Shown here piece after piece: positions 32,573-42,000 of a DNA stretch of 64,000 nt. Source of the DNA: UBA6136 sp044350805 (GTDB lineage: Bacteria; Pseudomonadota; Gammaproteobacteria; Methylococcales; Methylococcaceae); assembly GCA_044350805.1 (NCBI GenBank), contig JBILGU010000009.1, forward strand, positions 1 through 64,000. Direction: 5' to 3'. Under the pieces are notes generated by a model. The model searched no databases and was not told where the DNA came from. It was given only the letters and a program-made list of their open reading frames with translations. Within the stretch, counting starts at the first letter, position 1. The number at the start of each line of letters is the position of its first letter. Made by a program: the position numbers and the translations under genes.

Positions 32573-32991
32573 GGGGCGCCCCCGGTTCCAAGAAAGTCAG
32601 GCGCAAAGACCATCAGAGCCGTTAAGCCCAGTGCGGCAACAATCTCCATCACGCCAAAGGCGGTCTGCTTTGATCGTGTAAATCCCAGGCTGAGGTCCCA
32701 GAGGAGATGCCTGATGCCATGGACCCAGTGGTAGTTAAAAAGCAGCAGCCATCCCGCAATCAAAATCCTCCCGAGGGGATGCGTCAGCCAACCGGTCAGA
32801 GATTCGAACGTTTGGGCATTGGTGGCGGCGGTAGCCAGAAGAAGGTTTCCAATGACGAAACCCAGAGCCAACAAAGCCCCACTGATTCGGTGAGAGATGG
32901 AGAGCAGGGCGGTGAGCGGAAGTCGATAAATCTGAAGGTGGGGTGACAGAACCCTTCTTGGTTTCTCGGGTGTGGTGGAGTCGATGTGCAT
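32569..32991 (-). CDS. sdhC: Succinate dehydrogenase cytochrome b556 subunit C
   Basis: A 140-residue anchor subunit with three helices. RRVLSPHLQIYRLPLTALLSISHRISG is the SdhC signature (Ser/His near the quinone site) and HWVHGIRHLLWD carries the heme-b His. ATG at 32991 follows a weaker in-frame TTG two codons earlier. Located immediately after a DUF1674-like gene and before sdhD. Confidence 0.95.
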   Translation of the reverse strand: MHIDSTTPEKPRRVLSPHLQIYRLPLTALLSISHRISGALLALGFVIGNLLLATAATNAQTFESLTGWLTHPLGRILIAGWLLLFNYHWVHGIRHLLWDLSLGFTRSKQTAFGVMEIVAALGLTALMVFAPDFLGTGGAP

Positions 32992-33006
32992 GACCAATCG
33001 TTCAGC

Positions 33007-33183
33007 CTAAAAATCGATGCATCGTCCTGCCCGTTCCCAATCCCCGAAACGGGTCGGTTCAACGGCGTGTTGGGGGGAATTCACCGGCGCATTTTCCTGA
33101 TCTTTCTGGGGGGAATCGGGAGGCGTGTCGCAGTCCCCTTTCAAGGGTTTTTCTGCCAATGCGGTCCGCTGCTCAATGCTCAT
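33007..33183 (-). CDS. SDHAF4-type assembly factor (DUF1674)
   Basis: A 58-residue protein that ends VEPTRFGDWERAGRCIDF, the diagnostic tail of the DUF1674 family (eukaryotic SDHAF4/Sdh8), which binds free flavinylated SdhA and helps its assembly with SdhB. The rest is charged and low in structure. It starts either at 33183 (MSIEQRTALAEKP, given here) or 15 codons earlier at 33228. It lies 15 bases upstream of sdhC on the same strand, so it is probably the first gene of the sdh operon. Role is inferred from the family and the position. Confidence 0.85.
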   Translation of the reverse strand: MSIEQRTALAEKPLKGDCDTPPDSPQKDQENAPVNSPQHAVEPTRFGDWERAGRCIDF

Positions 33184-33408
33184 AGCTGCAAGATAGTCGA
33201 TCTTATTGAACAAGGGGAGGGGTTCCATCCACAAATTACTACAAAAATCCTGAAGCCCCCGTCATTCCTCGATTTGAGGGCATCGCTTTTCAGGAAATAG
33301 TATGTCACTTAAAGCCTCGGGTGAAGGAATGGGGAATTTGATAGGCTCTCGGTCTGTAGAATAGGCGACTAAATCCAGTATTGGCCTCCTCCACTCGAGC
33401 ACTTTCCG

Positions 33409-34056
33409 TTGATCAAAAAGACTTCCGCGGCCATTGTCGGCCTGCTGGTTTTGGCCAGCCCCCTGGTGCTGACCTTGCCCTGGAGGGAATGGCTGACCTA
33501 TGGCAATCTCCTGAGAGCCACTGTCAGTGAATTGGGTGAATGGGCCCCTGTCATCTTCGCTCTGGTCACGGCATTAGGGACGGCTCTTGGTCTTCCCCGG
33601 TTGATCTTCTGTACCGCCGGAGGCTGGCTGTTTGGATTCGAGTGGGGTTTCGCCTGGAGCCACGTTGGAAGTCTTGCGGGAGCCTATGGGCTTTTCATCA
33701 TTGCCCGACATACCCGCCCGGAGACGCTGCTTCATCGTTATCCCAAACTCAAGGCGCTGAGTGCGCCGGTGGGGCGGGGGTGGTTTTCGGTCCTGGTGGT
33801 CCGGCAATTACCTCTGGCCGGGCTCTATAACGACATTTTGCTAGCCTGGAGTCCAGTGAGCCACCGCGACTTCTGGATTGGAAGCTTCATCGGCTTTCTC
33901 CCTCTAGGTCTGACGGCAAGTCTCGTCGGTGCCGGAATCATTGAAGCCGATATGGGACGGATGGGCACCTACCTTGCAGCCGCAACACTTGCCTTTGTCC
34001 TGCTCAGCTTTGGAGTTCGCTGGCTCATTCAGCGGAAAGGCCAGGAGCCCGGTTGA
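33409..34056 (+). CDS. TVP38/TMEM64 (DedA-like, VTT domain) membrane protein
   Basis: A 215-residue multi-pass protein. FCTAGGWLFGFEWGF is the VTT/DedA re-entrant loop region, with LGLPRLI and AWSHVGSLAGAYGLF nearby. Helices at the ends (SAAIVGLLVLASPLVL; YLAAATLAFVLLSFGVRWL). DedA/VTT proteins are linked to lipid scrambling and undecaprenyl-phosphate flipping; here the precise substrate is unknown. TTG start at 33409; no earlier ATG in frame is supported. Confidence 0.88.
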   Translation: MIKKTSAAIVGLLVLASPLVLTLPWREWLTYGNLLRATVSELGEWAPVIFALVTALGTALGLPRLIFCTAGGWLFGFEWGFAWSHVGSLAGAYGLFIIARHTRPETLLHRYPKLKALSAPVGRGWFSVLVVRQLPLAGLYNDILLAWSPVSHRDFWIGSFIGFLPLGLTASLVGAGIIEADMGRMGTYLAAATLAFVLLSFGVRWLIQRKGQEPG

Positions 34057-34075
34057 GGCTGAATCGGGCGGGTTC

Positions 34076-34732
34076 TCAATCCGTCGGGCACTGCTTCAGG
34101 AAATCGTAGAATTTGTCGCGGGTTCCCACACTCAAAATCGTCGTCAGCATGTAGGGGCCGACTTGAATCTGGAGTTGCTCCATCTCGGGCGCGGTGGCCC
34201 GTAACAACACCTCGCGCATCCCCTCAAAGCCCTCGATATCGAGGCCAAAGTTCTCAATCACTGAATCATCCCCGATCTGACTGGTAATGCGGCGCGCGCG
34301 CAAAGCCTCGTCTCCCTGAATGGTCGTGACGAGAACTTGATCGTGTTTCATCAAATCCGAGAGTATCCGTCCTCGTTCCTGCCGATCGAAAGGGCCGACG
34401 CTGAGCCCATGCACTTCATGACTGCAAATGAGTGTCAGGTTGGTTGCTTCCTGGTAACACTGCGTCGGACAGTTCACATGCTGGGGCGTGAGACAGGGGT
34501 AACAGGGCGAGTTGGGATTGCCGAAGTCTTCTTTTCGAAAAAATTCGAGCCGAGACCCCCGGTGAATCAAAGTATCAAAGGCAATAAAGCTGAATCCGGT
34601 CTTGGGGATAGCATCTGGAATGGGGCCCTCAGCAAAGACCCCGCCGATTGAGGTCAGAGCTGCGAGCACCCAGCCCATGAGGATGATGAGTTTGCGGCGG
34701 CATCGGAAGAGAGGGGCGAAGTTCGAGCGCAT
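34076..34732 (-). CDS. Secreted protein of unknown function
   Basis: A 218-residue protein with an N-terminal basic stretch and hydrophobic segment (RKLIILMGWVLAALTSIGGVFAEG), likely a signal peptide cleaved after VFA. The mature part has CYPCLTPQHVNCPTQC near residues 75-90, which suggests two disulfides or a metal site; the rest is mixed alpha/beta (for example ITSQIGDDSVIENFGLDIEG). I recognise no family. It converges on the DedA-type gene (19-base gap, no hairpin) and is divergent from the lytic transglycosylase. Confidence 0.6.
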   Translation of the reverse strand: MRSNFAPLFRCRRKLIILMGWVLAALTSIGGVFAEGPIPDAIPKTGFSFIAFDTLIHRGSRLEFFRKEDFGNPNSPCYPCLTPQHVNCPTQCYQEATNLTLICSHEVHGLSVGPFDRQERGRILSDLMKHDQVLVTTIQGDEALRARRITSQIGDDSVIENFGLDIEGFEGMREVLLRATAPEMEQLQIQVGPYMLTTILSVGTRDKFYDFLKQCPTD

Positions 34733-34806
34733 CAGGCAAAGAATATCAGCGTTTGTCTTTCTATCGATGGTAGGATCGGGTTTCTGACTTTCCTGAGCCT
34801 CTCTCC

Positions 34807-35889
34807 GTGGCCCAAAAACCCATCTCTCGGTCTCAAAAGCCGCTCGCTAAGACCAAGCCTCAAAAACCGGTCACCGCCCGGCGCCCCCCCCGAAAGCGGG
34901 GAGCCAAACGGCCAGCGCCATCATCACAACCCATTTTGTTTCTCGGCCTTGAAGTGCTGGCCCTGATGGTGAGTGGTCTGATTGGCACGATATCGGTTTT
35001 AGGGCGCGCTGCAGGCTGGTTTGGGGGGACAGATCTGACTCAAAGTCTGTTGCCTTTTGCCGGAACCGTTCTCATTCTTGGAATTTTGAGTTCCCTTTTT
35101 TTGGCCGGTTGGCTGCTCTATCGGCGAAAAATCAAGGAATGGACCGCCAATGGCCCGGCACTCTCAGCCCTGGTGATTTTTATTTTGAGCATGGTTTACG
35201 CGGGTTTCCCCGGGTTTCAGTCGGATCTCAGCCGCTTGAGAGGCCTCGTTGGGGGCGCTGAGCAGGCAGGACGTGACAGCATCGCGCATCAGGTTTACGC
35301 CGCATACCGTCGGGCAAATCACGAGGATTTGGCTCTGATCCTCTCCCGAGTGAAGCCTTATGAGGCTGAGATCCATGCCGCTGCGGCGCACTTTAAGGTG
35401 GATCCTGAAGTTCTGGTCGGTATCGGAGTGGCGGAGTCCTCCTTCCTGCCGCGAGACAGTAAGGATGGCGGGCGAGGCTTGTTTCAGATTACCGCCGTGC
35501 CTCAGCGCATCACCAAAGAGGTTGCCCGTCTCCTATCCATTGAGAAACCAGATCCTCAAACCTCCCGCGATAACATCTATTTGGCGGCGGCAACCTTTCA
35601 GCATTATCTCGTCGAGATGAAAGGCGACCTTTTTCTCGGGCTTTTGGCCTACAACATAGGTCCAAGGAACGGGGGGTTGGCCTCGATCATGGCCCAGTAT
35701 GGTGCCCGTGATTTTTTTACGATCCAGCCTTATCTGAAGGATCTGCCTCGAGACTATCCGATCCGGGTGCTTTCGGCCGCGCTGGCCTATCGCTTGATGC
35801 GGCATGAGGGGGGATTGCCTCCCTATCAGGAGGGGGAGAATGCCAAAGCCATACAGGCTCTGGGGATTCCGGGGCTTGATGTGTGGTGA
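34807..35889 (+). CDS. Membrane-anchored lytic transglycosylase (SLT domain)
   Basis: A 360-residue protein with an unusual build. Residues 1-40 are Lys/Arg/Pro-rich and cytosolic, followed by three predicted transmembrane helices (~40-65, ~78-100, ~117-137). The C-terminal SLT/lysozyme-like domain carries the catalytic Glu in GVAESSFLPRDSKDGGRGLFQI and LAAATFQHYL...LLAYNIGPRNG. Three helices with the basic N-terminus inside place the catalytic domain in the periplasm, where it could cleave peptidoglycan. Starts at GTG 34807, the first base of the open frame. Usual SLT enzymes have a single signal or one helix. Confidence 0.82.
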   Translation: MAQKPISRSQKPLAKTKPQKPVTARRPPRKRGAKRPAPSSQPILFLGLEVLALMVSGLIGTISVLGRAAGWFGGTDLTQSLLPFAGTVLILGILSSLFLAGWLLYRRKIKEWTANGPALSALVIFILSMVYAGFPGFQSDLSRLRGLVGGAEQAGRDSIAHQVYAAYRRANHEDLALILSRVKPYEAEIHAAAAHFKVDPEVLVGIGVAESSFLPRDSKDGGRGLFQITAVPQRITKEVARLLSIEKPDPQTSRDNIYLAAATFQHYLVEMKGDLFLGLLAYNIGPRNGGLASIMAQYGARDFFTIQPYLKDLPRDYPIRVLSAALAYRLMRHEGGLPPYQEGENAKAIQALGIPGLDVW

Positions 35890-35953
35890 GCGGAACTTCT
35901 CTCTGGGGTGACGATTCCAACTAAGGAACCTACCCTTTGCCTGGCGAGACGTC

Positions 35954-36631
35954 ATGTTCGGTCGCTCCTTAGCTCTCCTCTGTTCTCTTTTGTTGGTTGC
36001 TTCCGGCGCTAACTCTGCACAACCAGACCACCGGATCTCCAATAGCGTCGTCCAGATTCAGGGCGCTGAAGAAGGGGGCCGTCTCTATTTCGGGTCCGGG
36101 GTGATCGTCGCCCCCCATATCGTTGCAACCAATTGTCACGTGGTTCGAACCGGTGGCCGGCTGGGTATCTTTCGGGGCTATCGCAGTTACCGGGTGGAAG
36201 GCGTCAGAGCCGATGTCAAAAGTGACCTTTGCCTTCTTGATGTGCCGGCTTTGGACCTTCATCCGGCCCGAGTTGCAGGCATTGGATCCCTCAAAAAGGG
36301 CGATGCACTCTATTTTTATGGATTTCCAAGAGCGCTAGGGCTTTCTTACACTGACGGTAAGGTCTTGCGAACCCGCTATCAGAATGGACTTCCCCTGATC
36401 GAAACTTCGGCGTTTTTTACCCTAGGAGGTAGCGGAGGGGGGCTATTTGATCGTCGTGGTCGGTTGGTGGGACTTGCAACCTACATCGATCGTGGGCACG
36501 GGGGCGGCTATTACGCGATTGGAAGCGATCTGATCGGGAGCGTCATGAAGCGTCCAAGCCTTCCTATCGCACCCCTTTCAGGTTCTGCCTTCTGGGAAAC
36601 GCAGGCACCTCCCCAAAAAGAGCGTCGGTAA
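35954..36631 (+). CDS. Secreted trypsin-like serine protease
   Basis: A 225-residue exported protein. A signal peptide (FGRSLALLCSLLLVASGANS) is followed by a chymotrypsin-fold domain with the full triad: His in TNCHVV (~residue 57), Asp in KSDLCLLD (~92) and Ser in TLGGSGGGLFDRRG (~162). GSGVIVAPHIVATNCHVV and the Ala/Gly-rich GFPRALG are typical of trypsin-2/Do-like proteases; no PDZ domain follows. A role in envelope quality control or degradation of a secreted substrate is inference. About 255 bases follow before the next gene, with nothing clear in them. Confidence 0.88.
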   Translation: MFGRSLALLCSLLLVASGANSAQPDHRISNSVVQIQGAEEGGRLYFGSGVIVAPHIVATNCHVVRTGGRLGIFRGYRSYRVEGVRADVKSDLCLLDVPALDLHPARVAGIGSLKKGDALYFYGFPRALGLSYTDGKVLRTRYQNGLPLIETSAFFTLGGSGGGLFDRRGRLVGLATYIDRGHGGGYYAIGSDLIGSVMKRPSLPIAPLSGSAFWETQAPPQKERR

Positions 36632-36886
36632 AGGGGTAAAGGAGAACTGCTCCGAGACTGCGGTGCGGTTTACGGCAAGGATGGATAGCGCTATCGTATC
36701 TTTGCTTGGAACCTGCAATTAGCATCCAAACTTCTGGGTCAGCCCGAGATCTTCGTGTTGTGGCCTCCAAAGGCACTGCGTTGGCAGACCTTATGAAAGC
36801 AGGAAAAGAATGCCCTTTCTTCAGGAGGGGCTGGCTCTGAGCTCAAGTTACATGCCCTGAAAACGTCCGACCCAAACGAGTGCCCC

Positions 36887-37375
36887 ATGTCCCGTCTTTT
36901 GCCCTTTTTTATGGTCCTCATGCTGAGCCTGTCTTTCTGCCCCATGACATCTGCAGAGCCCAACACAGCGGCTTCTGTCTATGATGACAGCGGAAATTAC
37001 GGGGATAATCAGGGGTATGGCCGTGGCCGAAGTCTTGGTTTTCCGGGCGTATTGGCCGACATTATCCTGCTCCGGCCGTTTGGGGTTGGGTTTGCGGCGG
37101 CCGGAGCGGCGCTTTTTGTTGCGACCACCCCACTGGTGGCCATTGCAGATATTCCGCCCCCCCACGATGCCTTCGAGCGAGCCGGAACCATCATGGTTCT
37201 GGGTCCCGCTGGCTTTGCCTTCAATCGTCCGTTGGGCGAAATGACGTATCACCCAGATGGCGTCTATCCGAATCTCACGCGTCCTCAGGATAGAAAATTT
37301 GCAGCGCCTGTGCCGGTCGTGACGGAGACCACCGTCATGCCGTTACCGCCCGCCAAAGCCCCCAAAGCACACTAG
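36887..37375 (+). CDS. Secreted or membrane protein of unknown function
   Basis: A 162-residue protein with an N-terminal signal sequence (RLLPFFMVLMLSLSFCPMTSAEP), a Gly/Tyr/Asn-rich linker (DDSGNYGDNQGYGRG), a hydrophobic central helix GVGFAAAGAALFVATTPLVAI, and a C-terminal Pro/Ala segment. No family is recognised; low complexity suggests an envelope protein. It converges with fumC seven bases away. Confidence 0.55.
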   Translation: MSRLLPFFMVLMLSLSFCPMTSAEPNTAASVYDDSGNYGDNQGYGRGRSLGFPGVLADIILLRPFGVGFAAAGAALFVATTPLVAIADIPPPHDAFERAGTIMVLGPAGFAFNRPLGEMTYHPDGVYPNLTRPQDRKFAAPVPVVTETTVMPLPPAKAPKAH

Positions 37376-37382
37376 GTCGGGT

Positions 37383-38774
37383 TTAGCCCGGCTGGATTCC
37401 GCCTTCCGTGAGCGCCCGGGGATCCAGAAGCTTTTCAAGCGTAGCGCGGGGGATATCGGTCATCTCCTCGGCAACATCGAGAATCGGACGTTTCGATGCA
37501 TACGCTTTCTTGGCGATTTCAGCGGCCTTGAGGTAACCGATCACCGGGTTGAGAGCCGTCACCAAGATGGGGTTCAAGGCAAGCGCCTTTTGAAGATTTT
37601 CCTCCCTGACGGTGAATCCTTGGATGGCCTTCTGTGTCAGTAGCCTTGCCGCGTTGGCCAGGAGTTCAATGCTTTGGAGCAGGTTGTAGGTGACGACCGG
37701 CAACATGACATTGAGCTGAAAATTCCCGGACTGGCCGGCAATCGTGATGGTGGTATCGTTCCCAATGACTTGGGCTCCGACCATGGCGACGGCTTCAGGA
37801 ATGACCGGATTGACCTTGCCGGGCATGATTGAACTTCCAGGTTGCAGTGCCGGGAGTTCGATTTCTCCAAGTCCTGCAAGAGGTCCTGAATTCATCCAGC
37901 GAAGATCGTTGGCAATTTTGATCAGGCTCACCGCAATGGTCTTGAGCTGGCCTGAGAGTTCAACTGCGGCATCCTGCGTACTCAGACTCTCGAAAAAAGA
38001 CGCGCTGGGCGAGAAATTCATGCCGGTCCGCCGTGAGAGGGCTGAGGCGATTCGGCCAGCAAATTCGGGATGCGCATTAATGCCGGTGCCCACAGCGGTT
38101 CCGCCCTGAGCGAGCTGGGAGATCCGGGCTTGCGTCGATTCAATCCGTTCGATTCCGTTTCGGATTTGCCGTGCCCAACCGCGAAGTTCCTGGCCCAAAG
38201 AAATCGGCATGGCATCCATCAAGTGCGTACGCCCGGTCTTGATGACGTTCTCTAGTTGCTCGGCGCGGTTTTCGATGGTCGCAGCAAGGAGATCCAGCGA
38301 AGGCACTAGCCGGTTCTTGCATTCAATAGCAGCACTGAGATGAATGGCGGTTGGAATCGTGTCATTACTGCTTTGGCCCATGTTGACATGATCATTCGGG
38401 CTGACCTTTTGGCCTGAGACCCGACTTGCAAGGGTGGCCACCACCTCGTTCACGTTCATGTTGGTGCTGGTGCCGGAGCCTGTCTGGAAGACATCAATCG
38501 GGAACTGCTCTAGATGTCGCCCCTCGAGAATTTCGGCTGCCGCCGATTGAATGGCGCCAGAAATTGCAGGATCCAGTAGACCGAGACCCTCGTTCACTTC
38601 GGCGGCGCAGAGCTTGATCAAGGCCACGGCCTTGATGAAGGCTTCAGGCATGGTCAGGCCGCTGACCGGAAAGTTCTCAACCGCGCGCTGGGTCTGGGCG
38701 GCGTAGAGGGCCTCTTCGGGGACTTTGAGTTCACCCATGCTGTCCTGTTCAATGCGAAACCCCTTACTCATCAT
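37383..38774 (-). CDS. fumC: Fumarate hydratase class II
   Basis: A 463-residue tetrameric aspartase/fumarase. The signature GSSIMPGKVNPVIPEA (active-site Ser loop) lies near residue 315, TGRTHLMDAMPISLGQE carries the catalytic His region, and NMNVNEV and NDHVNMGQSSND are the conserved substrate-contact segments. It converts fumarate to malate in the TCA cycle, which pairs well with the sdh operon. Start MMSKGFRIEQDSMGEL at 38774; the second ATG at 38771 is equally possible. Confidence 0.96.
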   Translation of the reverse strand: MMSKGFRIEQDSMGELKVPEEALYAAQTQRAVENFPVSGLTMPEAFIKAVALIKLCAAEVNEGLGLLDPAISGAIQSAAAEILEGRHLEQFPIDVFQTGSGTSTNMNVNEVVATLASRVSGQKVSPNDHVNMGQSSNDTIPTAIHLSAAIECKNRLVPSLDLLAATIENRAEQLENVIKTGRTHLMDAMPISLGQELRGWARQIRNGIERIESTQARISQLAQGGTAVGTGINAHPEFAGRIASALSRRTGMNFSPSASFFESLSTQDAAVELSGQLKTIAVSLIKIANDLRWMNSGPLAGLGEIELPALQPGSSIMPGKVNPVIPEAVAMVGAQVIGNDTTITIAGQSGNFQLNVMLPVVTYNLLQSIELLANAARLLTQKAIQGFTVREENLQKALALNPILVTALNPVIGYLKAAEIAKKAYASKRPILDVAEEMTDIPRATLEKLLDPRALTEGGIQPG

Positions 38775-38791
38775 CGGTTCTCCGAGGTCAT

Positions 38792-39046
38792 TTAATGGGG
38801 ATCGGCGACGGGCGCCGAGAGAAAGTTGGCCACGTCGTCCGCGGTGAAGGGCCAGTTAAGGCACCTCTCACCCCAGCGAAGGACGGGTATCTGGAGACCA
38901 AAGGCCTCCATGAGATCAGGATCGTCGGCAATCTCGACCAGCGTCAGATCATAGGCGACATGGGCCATCTTGAGGACTTCATCTACGATCGCTTCAGCCT
39001 CCTCACAGAGGTGACAACCGGACGTTCCCAAAAGTGCTAGCGCCAT
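38792..39046 (-). CDS. Glutaredoxin-like protein (DUF836 family)
   Basis: An 84-residue thioredoxin-fold protein. LLGTSGCHLCEEAEAIVDEV carries a CxxC at the start of the first helix, IADDPDLMEAFGLQIPVLRWG holds the cis-Pro loop. This is the small glutaredoxin/DUF836 family with possible dithiol redox activity. The ATG at 39046 is six bases after the metH stop, so it is probably cotranscribed with metH, and it precedes fumC. Confidence 0.85.
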   Translation of the reverse strand: MALALLGTSGCHLCEEAEAIVDEVLKMAHVAYDLTLVEIADDPDLMEAFGLQIPVLRWGERCLNWPFTADDVANFLSAPVADPH

Positions 39047-39051
39047 CCGCC

Positions 39052-42000
39052 TCAGCGGCCCCCATCGACCAATTGAGGCGCCAGCCATCGCTCGACTTCC
39101 TCGAGCGGTCGCTCCTTTCGAATGGCATAGTCGGTGACCTGATCGCGGCCAATTTTGCCCACGTTGAAGTACCGGGCTGAAGGATGCGAGAAGTACCATC
39201 CGCTCACAGAAGAGGCCGGATACATCGCAAAGGATTCGGTCAGCTCAATGCCCGTCGATGCTTCGACGGAAAGAAGCTTGAAGAGCGTGGCTTTCTCCGT
39301 GTGATCGGGGCAAGCGGGATACCCTGGTGCTGGACGAATGCCCTGGTATTCCTCCCGGATGAGCGAATCGTTACCGAGGGTTTCCTCAGGGTCATAGCCC
39401 CAGAACTCTGTCCGGACCCTTCGATGCAGACACTCGGCAAAGGCTTCGGCCAATCGGTCCGCGAGGGCCTTGAGGAGAATGCTGCTGTAGTCATCATGGG
39501 ATTTTTCGAAGCGGTCAAGGTGAGCTTCGATGCCGATCCCGGTCGTTACGGCAAAGCCGCCGACATAATCAACGAGACCCGAACTGTTGGGGGCGATAAA
39601 GTCTGCCAGCGCATAGTTAGGCTGCCCTGGCGGTTTGCTGGCCTGTTGGCGAAGATGATGGAGACGGGTCAGGGGTCTGGTCAGCGCTTCGTCCTCAAAG
39701 ACCAGAATGTCGTCGCCCTCGGCTACCGCAGGGAAGAATCCGATCACGGCGCGGGCCTTCAGCCAGTTCCCCTCAACAATGAGCTGCAGCATAGCCTTGG
39801 CATCATCCAGAAGCTGGCGAGCTTCCTTTCCGACGATTTCATCATCAAGGATCTTCGGATAGCTTCCGGCGAGCTCCCAGGTATGGAAGAAGGGCGTCCA
39901 GTCGATAAAGTCGACCAAATCGGCCAGGGGGTAGCCATCGAACTCTCGGACGCCGAGCGATTTGGGTTTCGGAGGCTGATAGTGCTGCCACTCGCCCTTG
40001 AAGGCATTGGCCCTCGCTTCCTCGATGCTGAGAAGGTTAATCACCTGACGGCGTGCACCGTGATGCACCCTGACCTCGGCATACTCCTGACGCACTTTCT
40101 CCACATACTGATCCCGGAGCTCGTCGCTCAGGAGGCTCCCGGCAACGCCGACGGCCCTTGAAGCGTCGGTGACATAGAGCGTGGGTCCGTTCGTGTAGTT
40201 GGGTTCGATCTTGACGGCGGTATGCGCGCGCGAGGTGGTGGCGCCACCAATCATGAGAGGAATCGTGAAGCCGAGGCGCTGCATTTCCCGGGCGACATGC
40301 ACCATTTCGTCAAGCGAGGGAGTGATGAGCCCGGAGAGGCCGATGATGTCGACCTGATGCTCTCTGGCAGCATCAAGAATTTTTTCGCAGGGTTGCATCA
40401 CACCCAGATCCACAACGTCAAAGCCGTTGCACTGCAGGACGACACCGACGATATTCTTGCCAATATCATGGACATCACCCTTGACCGTGGCCATCAGAAT
40501 CTTTCCGTTGGACTTCGGGTTCGGATTTTCGGCTTTTTCAGCCTCCATGAAAGGCATGAGGTACGCCACGGATTTTTTCATGACCCGGGCGGACTTGACG
40601 ACTTGAGGGAGAAACATTTTTCCCGCGCCAAACAGGTCGCCGACGACGTTCATGCCGGCCATGAGCGGGCCTTCAATCACATGGAGTGGACGGGCGACCT
40701 GCTGACGGGCCTCTTCGGTATCGATCTCGATGAATTCATCGATTCCCTTGATCAGCGCATGTTCGAGCCGTTTTTCGACCGGAAGGTTGCGCCAGGCATG
40801 ATCCTCCTTGCGTTCCTGCCCTTGGCCTTCAGCGCGATATTTTTCGGCGATTTCAAGAAGGCGATCCGTGCCATCGCCATGTCGGTTGAGAATGACGTCT
40901 TCAATGGCTCTTCGGAGTTCCTCGGGAATATCCTCGTAGATGGCGAGCTGTCCGGCATTCACGATACCCATATCCATGCCGTTGCGAATGGCGTGGTACA
41001 GGAAGACGGCATGAATCGCCTCGCGAACAAAATTGTTGCCGCGGAAGGAGAATGAAACGTTCGAGACGCCGCCGGAGATCAGTGCATGGGGCAGGGTGGC
41101 CTTGATGTTTTTGACCGCTTCGATGAAATCGAGCCCATAACGGTTGTGTTCTTCGATGCCGGTGGCGACCGCAAAGATGTTCGGGTCAAAAATAATGTCT
41201 TCGGCCGGAAATCCAATGCGTTCAGTCAGGAGCCGATAGGCCCGGCTGCAGATTTCAATCTTGCGTTCGACTGTATCGGCCTGGCCGACCTCATCAAACG
41301 CCATCACGATGACGGCGGCGCCATAACGGCGAACCAGGCGGGCCTGGGCGAGGAATTGTTCTTCGCCTTCCTTCATGGAGATGGAATTGACGATCCCCTT
41401 GCCTTGAAGGCACTTGAGGCCTGCCTCAAGAATCTCCCACTTGGAGGAATCGAGCATCACGGGAACCCGAGCGATATCCGGTTCTGCCGCAATCAGATTC
41501 ACGAACCGAACCATGGCGGCTTTTGAATCGAGCATGCCCTCGTCCATGTTGATATCGATGATCTGGGCACCGCTATCGACTTGTTGACGTGCGACTTCGA
41601 CGGCTTCTTCGTAGCGCTCCTCGCGGATCAGCCGGCGAAAGGCCGCAGATCCCGTCACATTCGTTCTTTCCCCGACATTGACGAAGAGGGTTTCAGCTCC
41701 GATGTTCAGGGGCTCAAGACCCGCAAGTCGGCAAGCCTTTGGGAGTTCGGGCACCTGTCTGGGTGCATAGCCCTGAACCGCGTCATGAATGGCCTTGATA
41801 TGCGGGGGGCGTGTGCCGCAGCAACCGCCAATGATATTGAGGAATCCCGATTCGGCCCATTCCGCGATTTCTCGCGCCATCGCTTCGGGCGATTCATCGT
41901 ATTCACCAAATTCGTTCGGTAGGCCCGCATTCGGATGGGCAGAGACATGGGTGTCGGCGATTTGCGAGAGTTCTTCGACGTACTGGCGAAGCTGCTTGGC

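Noticed and set aside
39184..40161. 325-codon open frame on the plus strand opposite metH
   Set aside because: It is antisense to the metH activation domain and most likely arises from codon bias in the real gene; no start context, no family resemblance.
40222..41055. 277-codon open frame on the plus strand opposite metH
   Set aside because: Lies wholly inside metH on the other strand; its residues look like reversed coding bias (His-, Asp- and Phe-rich) and show no domain.
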